Positions 1 through 5,512 of a DNA stretch of 8,363 bases are shown here, piece by piece. This DNA is from Planctomycetota bacterium (GTDB lineage Bacteria > Planctomycetota > Phycisphaerae > WQYP01): assembly GCA_021852245.1 (NCBI GenBank), contig JAJZNY010000367.1, positions 1-8,363 on the forward strand. The letters run 5' to 3'. The notes beneath the pieces were generated by a model. The model made no database searches and was not told the DNA's origin. It saw only the letters and a program-made list of their open reading frames with translations. Each line of letters opens with the position of its first letter. Position 1 is the first letter of the stretch. The translations under genes and the position numbers were made by a program.

Positions 1-213
1 GGGAGCTTGAGCGATGGCATTCCAGCGTTCTTCACTTTCAATTTCCGCGTAGGCAAAAAGCTGGTGCGTGTGCGGGCAGAGATAAATGGAATAGTTATGG
101 ACTCCGTGGGATTTAAGCAAGGCGGAGAGTTCAGGCCATATCTTATCATGACGGCGTTTATACTCAGCCGCCTTACCGGGATTGAGTTCCATAACAAAGG
201 CTTTGCGAATCAT
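1..213 (-). CDS. rhaM: L-rhamnose mutarotase, N-terminal part (cut by left edge)
   Basis: Interconverts the alpha and beta anomers of L-rhamnose in the cytoplasm, supplying the anomer used by rhamnose isomerase. The minus strand reads 71 codons without a stop, beginning [18 protein letters not shown] and containing [23 protein letters not shown] and [10 protein letters not shown]. These match the E. coli RhaM N-terminus almost block for block. Tyr18 and the catalytic His22 of that family fall at the same residue numbers here. The family is about 104 residues long, so roughly a third, including the paired tryptophans of the sugar site, lies beyond the left edge. The ATG at 213-211 is preceded by GGAG (224-221) at a 7-base gap, and the N-terminus aligns with E. 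coli at residue 1, so the start is secure. The gene follows the PEP-CTERM gene on the same strand, but a hairpin separates them, so it probably has its own transcript. No other rhamnose gene is visible. Confidence 0.93.
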   Translation of the reverse strand, partial: MIRKAFVMELNPGKAAEYKRRHDKIWPELSALLKSHGVHNYSIYLCPHTHQLFAYAEIESEERWNAIAQAP

Positions 214-236
214 CGGCAGGCTCCAGTCCACTGAGC

Positions 237-273
237 AAAACAGAGGCTCCCAGATCAGTTCCGGGAGCCTCTG
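237..273 (-). terminator. Probable rho-independent terminator of the PEP-CTERM gene
   Basis: A perfect 11-bp inverted repeat, CAGAGGCTCCC (241-251) and GGGAGCCTCTG (263-273), encloses an 11-base loop. Read on the minus strand, the stem is followed directly by TTTT (240-237), and it lies 49 bases past the stop of the PEP-CTERM gene. The U-run is short and a T6 run precedes the stem instead, so termination may be incomplete. Read on the plus strand, A residues follow the stem, so it would not terminate that way. Confidence 0.7.
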
Positions 274-322
274 AAAAAATAATTCACGCGGCCAGGTTTG
301 GCCAGTGTCGTGCGGCTGAATT

Positions 323-1270
323 TCACGCACCCCGCCGACGTCGGAGCAGCAACATTCCTGCGGCAGCGACACCGAGCATCGCCAAGGATGCCGGTTCCGG
401 TGTCTGGGTCAGGGATTGAGAAGAATTGGGCTGGTAGGTTCCGTCCAATGATGGCGCCGCCGTGAAATCATTGGAGGGGAGTGCGTTGAGTTGATCGAGG
501 GGTATCATGGTGTCCGACAAAAAGAAACGGGCGTTAGAGATGATTTCCGTATTGCCGGTGTTGTTTGAGATTGCCGCTATATAGGTTTGACCGGTCGTAT
601 AGGGCGCCTCGTAATATTCCGTGGTGGTCAATGATGGGTCGGAGGCATCGGCGACCGTCGCGGTGATAATTGCGTAAGGGTCACTGCCGAGTGCGGCAGC
701 GTCGGCAATGGGGGACTTATACATGTACGAGATCGTGGCAACAGGAAGTGCGGTCGAGTTGGTGGTTATATGACCGCCCCAACTGAAGCTGAGCACCGGG
801 ACGTAGGCGCCGGTAGAAACGTAGGTGGGGTTCGAGATGGTTGAGCCGAATGCTACCACATCGGAGCCGACATAGGTGTACCCGAATAGCGCCTGTGCTC
901 CGCTGGCGATGGTGGAACCATTGGAGGAGGTGTAGGCGATATCGGTCACGGCCGGTGGGCCGGCGGTGTAGCCCGCCGAGGTGCTGGGGGATGAGAAAGA
1001 ATTTACATAGCCGGACGAAGAGAGGCCGTAACCATTACTAGCGGTCTCATTGTTTTCAAGAACAATTTGAAACTGCGTCTGGGCGGAACCGGTGTTATTG
1101 TTAACGGCATAAACGTAATAGGACGAGCTGCTCGGCTGGGCTACTACCGTCGCCTGCGCCCCGGCCGCCGCCACCAGTGGCATCAGAGCCGCAGCGGTTA
1201 GCGCCGCCGTCGGCGCAAAAGACCACGAACTGGACGTATTGGAAATACCATTTGCGAAATTGCGAATCAT
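323..1270 (-). CDS. PEP-CTERM sorting-domain exported protein, function unknown
   Basis: A 315-residue exported protein. Its N-terminus is a signal peptide: a basic start (MIRNF), a hydrophobic alanine/leucine stretch at about residues 19-36, and an AQA cleavage-like motif at 38-40. The last 27 residues form a PEP-CTERM sorting signal: PEP at 291-293, a hydrophobic helix ([15 protein letters not shown]), then RRRRGA. Proteins with this tail are exported, then cleaved and processed by an exosortase, usually in biofilm- or exopolysaccharide-forming Gram-negatives. The mature part is rich in Ser, Thr, Asn, Gly, Ala and Tyr, has no cysteine, and looks like an extracellular beta-rich protein. Residues about 51-74 and 229-252 resemble each other (YAVNNNTG.. 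versus AAISNNTG..). The start is set by GGGGAG 8 bases upstream of the ATG at 1270; an in-frame GTG at 1354 would add 28 residues ahead of the signal peptide and is unlikely. No exosortase gene is in the window. The PEP-CTERM class is secure, the molecular role unknown. Confidence 0.9.
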   Translation of the reverse strand: MIRNFANGISNTSSSWSFAPTAALTAAALMPLVAAAGAQATVVAQPSSSSYYVYAVNNNTGSAQTQFQIVLENNETASNGYGLSSSGYVNSFSSPSTSAGYTAGPPAVTDIAYTSSNGSTIASGAQALFGYTYVGSDVVAFGSTISNPTYVSTGAYVPVLSFSWGGHITTNSTALPVATISYMYKSPIADAAALGSDPYAIITATVADASDPSLTTTEYYEAPYTTGQTYIAAISNNTGNTEIISNARFFLSDTMIPLDQLNALPSNDFTAAPSLDGTYQPNSSQSLTQTPEPASLAMLGVAAAGMLLLRRRRGA

Positions 1271-1278
1271 AAGAATTA

Positions 1279-1284
1279 CTCCCC
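1279..1284 (-). promoter_or_regulatory. Ribosome binding site that fixes the PEP-CTERM start
   Basis: GGGGAG on the minus strand, 8 bases before the ATG at 1270-1268. It supports that ATG over the in-frame GTG at 1354-1352, which lacks a comparable site and would place 28 non-signal-like residues before the signal peptide. A 5-bp hairpin, CGCCC/GGGCG with a CGAT loop (1297-1310), lies just upstream and could modulate access. Confidence 0.7.
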
Positions 1285-1448
1285 AAAAACATGTACCGCC
1301 CATCGGGGCGATGTAATCATTAACTTTCAAACGAGAACCCACCGCACCTGCCACCGAAAGCGCAAACTACAACCTCCGCCTTAACAGGGGTAATTGGAAG
1401 CCAAGTTTAGGTAGGGCAGAACTTGCTCTCGCCTGCACACCAATTAAA

Positions 1449-1476
1449 AGAATAATTCGTCGCCCATAAAAGTCAA
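1449..1476 (-). promoter_or_regulatory. Candidate sigma70-type promoter for the PEP-CTERM gene
   Basis: On the minus strand, TTGACT (1476-1471, five of six bases of the -35 consensus) is followed after 16 bases by TATTCT (1454-1449, four of six of the -10 consensus), in a locally AT-rich patch. Transcription would begin near 1442, giving a leader of about 170 bases before the ATG at 1270. This is pattern matching only; planctomycete promoters are poorly defined and other sigma factors could be used. Confidence 0.45.
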
Positions 1477-1537
1477 GTAAATTCCACCGGATTCGCGAAT
1501 ATGATCATTTTCTCGACCGACTGACACGGGGAGGAAA

Positions 1538-1591
1538 ATGTCCAGCCGCGCAGGGTTCACTGGCTTTGCAGGCCTTACTCTGCTAACGTAA
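1538..1591 (+). CDS. Possible 17-codon leader ORF upstream of rimO
   Basis: ATG at 1538 opens a 17-codon frame, MSSRAGFTGFAGLTLLT, ending in TAA at 1589-1591. It is preceded by a strong Shine-Dalgarno-like run, GGGGAGGA (1528-1535), though only 3 bases separate GGAGG from the ATG, shorter than optimal. A hairpin begins at the last base of the stop codon, and rimO starts 70 bases further on. The peptide matches nothing I recognise. It is weakly hydrophobic and has no run of a single amino acid typical of classical attenuators. It could be a translated leader, or a chance purine-rich run before an ATG. Confidence 0.3.
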   Translation: MSSRAGFTGFAGLTLLT

Positions 1592-1639
1592 CGGCATGCG
1601 GGAAAGGTGTGCCGTGGCAATCGGAGCGGGCGATCCCGC
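1591..1639 (+). promoter_or_regulatory. Two consecutive hairpins in the rimO leader
   Basis: The first hairpin pairs ACGGCATGC (1591-1599) with GTGTGCCGT (1607-1615): nine pairs including two G-U, around a 7-base loop. The second pairs GCGGG (1626-1630) with CCCGC (1635-1639) around the tetraloop CGAT. They lie between the possible leader ORF and the rimO ribosome binding site at 1651-1654. Neither is followed by a T-run, so they are not intrinsic terminators; if functional they would act on translation or RNA stability. In GC-rich DNA such hairpins can arise by chance. Confidence 0.3.
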
Positions 1640-1650
1640 GTGTGGAACCT

Positions 1651-1654
1651 GAGG
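1651..1654 (+). promoter_or_regulatory. Ribosome binding site for the rimO GTG start
   Basis: GAGG lies 7 bases before the GTG at 1662. The ATG inside the same stretch (1655) is out of frame with RimO, so the GTG is the only well-placed start ahead of the conserved VAFVSLGCPKN block. Confidence 0.6.
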
Positions 1655-1661
1655 ATGAACA

Positions 1662-3158
1662 GTGGCCGGTCCGGGTAAAGGTCGAAAAAACCGTGCGCAA
1701 CCTGTTGCGGAGCCGACAGTTGCATTTGTTTCACTGGGGTGCCCCAAGAATCTCATCGACAGCGAGCGGATGCTGGGATTGCTGGCGGCGGACGGGTTTG
1801 CCATTACCGCCGACCATGATCAGGCAGATACGATTGTCATCAACACCTGCGGATTTCTCGAGGCGAGTAAAACCGAGGCCCTTGACGTCATCAACGAGGC
1901 CCTGCAACTCAAAGCCAAGGCTCAGAAAAAAGGGCGGCAAAAGCGAGTGGTGGTGGCAGGATGCCTGGTCCAGCGGCAGCGCGCAAAATTACTCGATGAA
2001 GTGCCGGATGTTGACGCCTTGGTGGGCGTGTTTGATCGGGAAAATATTGTGGCCGCCGTTCGCGGGGCTAAGCGGGACGAGCAAACGCCGGATATGGGGA
2101 ATTTTCACCCGGTGACACAATTCATTTCCAAACATGATCGAAGCCGGAAAGGGTATTTCGAAGCCGATGATTCACGCCTGCGGCTTACGCCACGCCACTA
2201 TGCGTATTTGCGGATATCCGAAGGGTGCAATCAAGGATGCACATTCTGCACCATTCCCTCCATTCGAGGCCGAATGCGTTCCAAGCCGCTGGATGCAATT
2301 TTGACCGAGGCTCGCGAATTGGTCGCCGATGGTGCATTTGAACTCAATCTGATCGGACAGGATACCACCAGTTATGGAACGGACATCGGCTACGATGGGC
2401 CGGGCGAGGGGCTCTCCGGGCTCCTCAGAACGCTGGATCAACAAGTTGGCGCCGGATGGATCCGGCTGATGTATGCGTATCCAAGCTGTTTTACGGACGA
2501 GATGATCAAGGCGATCCGCGACGCGGAGCACGTGGTGAAGTACATCGATATGCCGCTGCAGCATATTAATGATGACATCCTCCACGCGATGCGACGGAAG
2601 GTGACGCGCAAGCAGATTGAAAAGCTGCTGGACAAGTTGCGACGCTGGATACCGAACATCTCCATCCGTACCACGCTCATTACCGGCTTTCCGGGTGAAA
2701 CGGATGAGCAACATGCCGAGCTCGTAAAATTTGTAGATGAATTCGGGTTTGACTGTCTGGGGGTCTTTGAATACTCGCCGGAACCGGGCACTCCGGCCGG
2801 TCGGCTGTGGGAATCGCAGGCAGTTCCTGCTGACGTGATGGCGGCGCGACGCGAAGAATTAATGTTGGCGCAGCGGGCGAATGTGCTGATGAAGAATGAG
2901 GCGCTGGTGGGCGAAAAGCTGACGGTGCTCGTGGACCGCGTTGATCGCGGGCAGCGGATGGCGATTGGACGTTATGATGGCCAGGCACCGGATATTGACG
3001 GCGAGGTGATCCTCGAGAAGATCGACGCGGTACCGGGTGAACTGGTGCAGGTGAAGGTTGAGGAATTTTCGGGTTACGATCTTCTGGGGCGGCGTATCAA
3101 AACGCTCAGGACCGGCGCGACCCCCAGCACACCCCTGCCCATATTGGGCGACCGTTGA
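1662..3158 (+). CDS. rimO: Ribosomal protein S12 methylthiotransferase RimO
   Basis: A radical SAM enzyme that adds a methylthio group to a conserved aspartate of ribosomal protein S12, using two iron-sulfur clusters and S-adenosylmethionine in the cytoplasm. The N-terminal UPF0004 domain carries cluster cysteines Cys27 (VSLGCPKNLIDSERML, a RimO-type signature), Cys63 (VINTCGFLE) and Cys101 (VVAGCLVQR). The radical SAM motif CxxxCxxC is Cys189, Cys193 and Cys196 (EGCNQGCTFCTIP). A C-terminal TRAM domain spans about residues 412-480. The SLGCPKNLxDSE block separates RimO from its tRNA-modifying relative MiaB. At 498 residues it is longer than the roughly 440 of E. coli RimO; the excess is an N-terminal basic lead of about 17 residues, extra loops in the N-terminal half, and a tail after the TRAM domain. 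Start is GTG with GAGG 7 bases upstream. It leads a same-strand cluster; pgsA follows after 17 bases, implying co-transcription. Confidence 0.96.
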   Translation: MAGPGKGRKNRAQPVAEPTVAFVSLGCPKNLIDSERMLGLLAADGFAITADHDQADTIVINTCGFLEASKTEALDVINEALQLKAKAQKKGRQKRVVVAGCLVQRQRAKLLDEVPDVDALVGVFDRENIVAAVRGAKRDEQTPDMGNFHPVTQFISKHDRSRKGYFEADDSRLRLTPRHYAYLRISEGCNQGCTFCTIPSIRGRMRSKPLDAILTEARELVADGAFELNLIGQDTTSYGTDIGYDGPGEGLSGLLRTLDQQVGAGWIRLMYAYPSCFTDEMIKAIRDAEHVVKYIDMPLQHINDDILHAMRRKVTRKQIEKLLDKLRRWIPNISIRTTLITGFPGETDEQHAELVKFVDEFGFDCLGVFEYSPEPGTPAGRLWESQAVPADVMAARREELMLAQRANVLMKNEALVGEKLTVLVDRVDRGQRMAIGRYDGQAPDIDGEVILEKIDAVPGELVQVKVEEFSGYDLLGRRIKTLRTGATPSTPLPILGDR

Positions 3159-3164
3159 ACGAGC

Positions 3165-3172
3165 GGAGGTGA
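3165..3172 (+). promoter_or_regulatory. Strong ribosome binding site for the pgsA GTG start
   Basis: GGAGGTGA, an almost perfect anti-16S match, with 6 bases between GGAGG and the GTG at 3176. It lies in the 17-base gap after the rimO stop and sets the pgsA start at GTG. Confidence 0.75.
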
Positions 3173-3175
3173 GAC

Positions 3176-3835
3176 GTGCCGACTGAATCTCCGTCCTCCG
3201 CGGCCCCTCATCGGCAAATCCCCAACCTGATCACCATCGGGCGGTTGGTGGTGACGGCCTTCTTTTTTATCGTGATTAATCTGGCACCGCCCTACCATGC
3301 CGTAACCGTGTGGATCGCCGTGGCGCTGGTCCTGTTCGCCATAGCGGTCGCCAGCGACATTCTCGACGGCTATCTGGCCCGTGCGTGGAAGGCGGAAAGC
3401 GTTTTCGGGCGAGTGGTAGACCCGTTTGCGGATAAGATATTAATTTGCGGCGCATTTGTCTTTTTTTCGGTACCGGGATGGAATGCCTGGCCCATGCCGC
3501 CGCATCTCAGCGTACTGAGTTTTTCGCCGACGGGGATCACCGCATGGATGGCGGTGGTGCTCATCGCGCGGGAATTTCTGGTGACGGGGATCCGATCGCT
3601 GGCAGAGGGGCAGGGAATTGATTTTCGGGCGCAGTGGGCGGGCAAGGTGAAGATGGTTTTACAGTGCTCGGCGGTCATTGGGGTGATCGTGTGTCAGTTG
3701 CTGGCGTGGGAACTGCCGGCGGACGTATTAAAATGGTTTCTCTATACGCGCGATCTGGCCATCTGGCTTACACTGGCGGTGACGGTGCTTTCAGCTTGGC
3801 AATATATTTCTATGGCGCGGCGACTGATCCGATGA
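3176..3835 (+). CDS. pgsA: CDP-diacylglycerol--glycerol-3-phosphate 3-phosphatidyltransferase
   Basis: An integral membrane enzyme that transfers a phosphatidyl group from CDP-diacylglycerol to glycerol-3-phosphate, giving phosphatidylglycerophosphate, the committed step to phosphatidylglycerol and cardiolipin. The CDP-alcohol phosphatidyltransferase signature DxxDGxxAR..GxxxDxxxD is complete, with Asp61, Asp64, Asp82 and Asp86 (SDILDGYLAR, then GRVVDPFADK). The N-terminal PNLITIGR (16-23) and the AREFLVTGIR block are typical of PgsA rather than of serine or choline transferases. About six hydrophobic segments are visible: roughly residues 17-37, 43-60, 88-102, 120-138, 160-177 and 192-212. 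At 219 residues it is longer than E. coli PgsA (182), owing to an N-terminal Pro/Ser-rich lead and the loop around GWNAWPMPPHLSVLS. Start is GTG behind a near-perfect Shine-Dalgarno. The next gene, pgpA, removes the phosphate from its product. Confidence 0.94.
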   Translation: MPTESPSSAAPHRQIPNLITIGRLVVTAFFFIVINLAPPYHAVTVWIAVALVLFAIAVASDILDGYLARAWKAESVFGRVVDPFADKILICGAFVFFSVPGWNAWPMPPHLSVLSFSPTGITAWMAVVLIAREFLVTGIRSLAEGQGIDFRAQWAGKVKMVLQCSAVIGVIVCQLLAWELPADVLKWFLYTRDLAIWLTLAVTVLSAWQYISMARRLIR

Positions 3836-3874
3836 TGGGGAAGCCAGGAGTTTTTCAATTGCAGCGGCAGTGAA

Positions 3875-3879
3875 GGCGG
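3875..3879 (+). promoter_or_regulatory. Candidate ribosome binding site for pgpA (non-standard start)
   Basis: GGCGG, within AAGGCGGA and one mismatch from AAGGAGGA, lies 7 bases before CTG at 3887. That CTG would begin NDNLKKWIITGGGLG, a natural length for a PgpA N-terminus. This is the only reasonably placed site in the PgpA frame, but the start is not certain. Confidence 0.35.
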
Positions 3880-3886
3880 ACTTGAA

Positions 3887-4390
3887 CTGAACGACAACCT
3901 GAAAAAATGGATCATCACCGGCGGCGGCCTCGGCCTGCTTAAACCGGCACCGGGCAGCTGGGGCTCGTGCGGACCGGCGCTGATCTGGTGGCTGCTGCTC
4001 TGGGGCGATGTTTTGCCGGCGGCACGCCTCGGCATATCACTGGCCATTATTTTCGCGGCGGGATTTTTTACCGTCTATCTCGGCCTGTGGGCGGAAAAGT
4101 ACTTCGGAAAGAAAGATCCGGGACAGGTGGTGCTGGATGAATATGCCGGCTACCTGACGGCTACACTTTTTCTGCCCATACCCGCCCGGTGTGTGGGACA
4201 TCCGTGGGGTGCATGGATCGCCGCCGCGGTGGTTTATCTGCTTTTCCGACTTACCGACACGATGAAACTGCCGCCCTGTCGTCAATTGGAAAAATTGCCC
4301 GCGGGATGGGGCGTTTTCTGGGACGACATCGCCGCCGGGATTCAAGTTAATATTCTGCTCCAGATTGCCATGAGAATCTGGCTGCATTAA
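3887..4390 (+). CDS. pgpA: Phosphatidylglycerophosphatase A (start codon uncertain)
   Basis: Membrane-bound phosphatase that converts phosphatidylglycerophosphate to phosphatidylglycerol, the step after PgsA. Visible PgpA-family blocks, numbered from CTG 3887: GGGLGLLKPAPGSWGS (12-27), DPGQVVLDEYAG with the acidic pair Asp84-Glu85, FRLTDTMKLPP (120-130), and GWGVFWDDIAAG with Asp146-Asp147. Hydrophobic segments lie between them. From 3887 the protein is 167 residues, close to E. coli PgpA (172). The start is the problem. The frame has no ATG, GTG or TTG between the pgsA stop (3833-3835) and the first conserved block; the first TTG, at 4013, would delete that block. CTG 3887 behind AAGGCGGA is my choice. 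The frame is also open back to the pgsA TGA, in the same phase, and an ATG at 3832 overlapping that TGA opens another frame that stops at 3873. Function is confident; the 5' end is not. Confidence 0.88.
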   Translation: MNDNLKKWIITGGGLGLLKPAPGSWGSCGPALIWWLLLWGDVLPAARLGISLAIIFAAGFFTVYLGLWAEKYFGKKDPGQVVLDEYAGYLTATLFLPIPARCVGHPWGAWIAAAVVYLLFRLTDTMKLPPCRQLEKLPAGWGVFWDDIAAGIQVNILLQIAMRIWLH

Positions 4391-4494
4391 GTTCCCGTCC
4401 GCCGGCTGATCGGCATCCAACAAGGTGGGCCCTTCCGGGGGATACGGGGATCAGAGGTGCTCGGCCGCCAAATCTCCCCCACGCAGTTCTGCCG
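4391..4494 (+). other. Convergent intergenic gap, no clear terminator
   Basis: The 104 bases between the converging ends of pgpA (plus) and the MDR gene (minus). Only short, imperfect GC palindromes occur here, such as AAGG/CCTT around GGGCCC near 4432-4445, and there is no T-run for either strand. I see no gene or convincing intrinsic terminator. Confidence 0.4.
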
Positions 4495-5475
4495 CTATTG
4501 GACGCGCAGCAGCACCTTGCCCATCGGCCCGGAGGCCAACTTCGCGAACGCCTGCGGCAGTTGATCGAACGGAAATTCACTGTCAATCAATGGCCGGTGA
4601 TCGCCCCCGGCCAGGGTTTCCAGTACATGTCGCCAGGCACTCTGGGCTTCTTCGGCGGTGTAGCTTCCAACCGCGACACCTCCGATGCGCAGGCGCCGGA
4701 AGAAGAGGCTGGCGGTATTAAATTGAGGCACCGGCCCGGCGAGCCGCCCCACCACACTGATCTTTCCCCACATCCCCATCACGTCAAGCAGTTCGGAAAA
4801 GCCGGAGCCGCCGATGTTATCAATCGCCAAATCCACGCGCCGCGAACCGAGATGCGCCAATACGGACTTTCTCCATGTCGGGTCGGCAGGATCGGCGGTG
4901 AAGGCGGCGCCGAGCTGGCGAAGTTTTGCCGCTTTATCCGGCGAGCGCGAAAGTGCGATCACATGGTGCCCCATGGCGGCGGCAAGTTGCGTGGCTGCAA
5001 CGCCGACACCACCCGATGCGCCGGTGATCAAGACCACCCATCGGCCGGCGGGACCGAACTGCGTCAGCGCCTGCCACGCCGTGAGATAAACCAAGCTGGC
5101 ACACGCGGCCTGCTGCAGCGTCCATCCATCGGGCACATGTGCGAGGCAATTGGCGGGTACTGCGACGCGCTGAGCGAATGTGCCGGCTCGCTCAACACCA
5201 ACGGGACCGCGGATGATCAATGCGTGATCATTCAACTGCCAGCCGCTTACCCCGGATCCGACGGCAAGTACGCGTCCCACACCATCACGCCCCAAAATAT
5301 GCGGCAGCGGCGGCCGAGCGGGATAAGCTCCCTCCGCCAGATATCGGTCGGCTGGATTAAGCGCGGAGTAGATGACCTCCAGCAGCACATCACCGCTGTG
5401 GAGTTCCGGCTCAGGGGCCTCGGCCAATCTGAGATTCTCGAGCGAGCCGAGTTTATCAAGCAGCCATGCTTTCAT
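4495..5475 (-). CDS. Zinc-independent MDR-family oxidoreductase (quinone oxidoreductase-like)
   Basis: A 326-residue cytoplasmic medium-chain dehydrogenase/reductase that would reduce a quinone, enone or similar carbonyl with NAD(P)H; the substrate cannot be told. The N-terminal GroES-like domain contains SALNPADRYLAEGAYP (37-52) and the ILGRDGVGRVLAVG block (60-73). The Rossmann domain carries LITGASGGVGVAATQLA with the nucleotide loop GASGGVG at 152-158. SRSPDK (176-181), with an arginine after the second beta strand, hints at NADPH. The catalytic-zinc ligands of alcohol dehydrogenases are missing: the usual Cys near residue 36 is Tyr, the His-Glu pair is replaced by Arg63-Asp64, and the four-cysteine structural zinc loop is absent. 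That places it with zeta-crystallin/Qor-like enzymes. ATG at 5475 has GGAG (5486-5483) 7 bases upstream. It follows hrpB by 37 bases on the same strand, so is probably co-transcribed, with no obvious functional link. Confidence 0.87.
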   Translation of the reverse strand: MKAWLLDKLGSLENLRLAEAPEPELHSGDVLLEVIYSALNPADRYLAEGAYPARPPLPHILGRDGVGRVLAVGSGVSGWQLNDHALIIRGPVGVERAGTFAQRVAVPANCLAHVPDGWTLQQAACASLVYLTAWQALTQFGPAGRWVVLITGASGGVGVAATQLAAAMGHHVIALSRSPDKAAKLRQLGAAFTADPADPTWRKSVLAHLGSRRVDLAIDNIGGSGFSELLDVMGMWGKISVVGRLAGPVPQFNTASLFFRRLRIGGVAVGSYTAEEAQSAWRHVLETLAGGDHRPLIDSEFPFDQLPQAFAKLASGPMGKVLLRVQ

Positions 5476-5512
5476 ATCACATCTCCAATATTATTTCCGC
5501 CGTACCCATTTT

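Noticed and set aside
7..234. Plus-strand 75-codon frame at the left edge
   Set aside because: It lies antisense to a clear RhaM N-terminus on the minus strand that has a ribosome binding site and conserved catalytic residues; the plus-strand translation resembles nothing.
1271..1354. 28-residue N-terminal extension of the PEP-CTERM protein from GTG at 1354
   Set aside because: It would put non-hydrophobic residues ahead of a good signal peptide, and GGGGAG sits correctly before the inner ATG at 1270.
1609..2115. 168-codon plus-strand frame overlapping the start of rimO
   Set aside because: It overlaps rimO in another frame, ends in the middle of it, and its translation has no recognisable motif; rimO carries all the conserved cysteines.
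3833..3835. TGA read as tryptophan (alternative code) giving a PgsA-PgpA fusion
   Set aside because: rimO ends with TGA and tryptophans throughout the window are TGG, so a genome-wide reassignment is not supported; local readthrough remains only a minor possibility.
4391..4494. Bidirectional terminator between pgpA and the MDR gene
   Set aside because: Only 4-5 bp imperfect palindromes and no T-run on either strand; not convincing enough to call.
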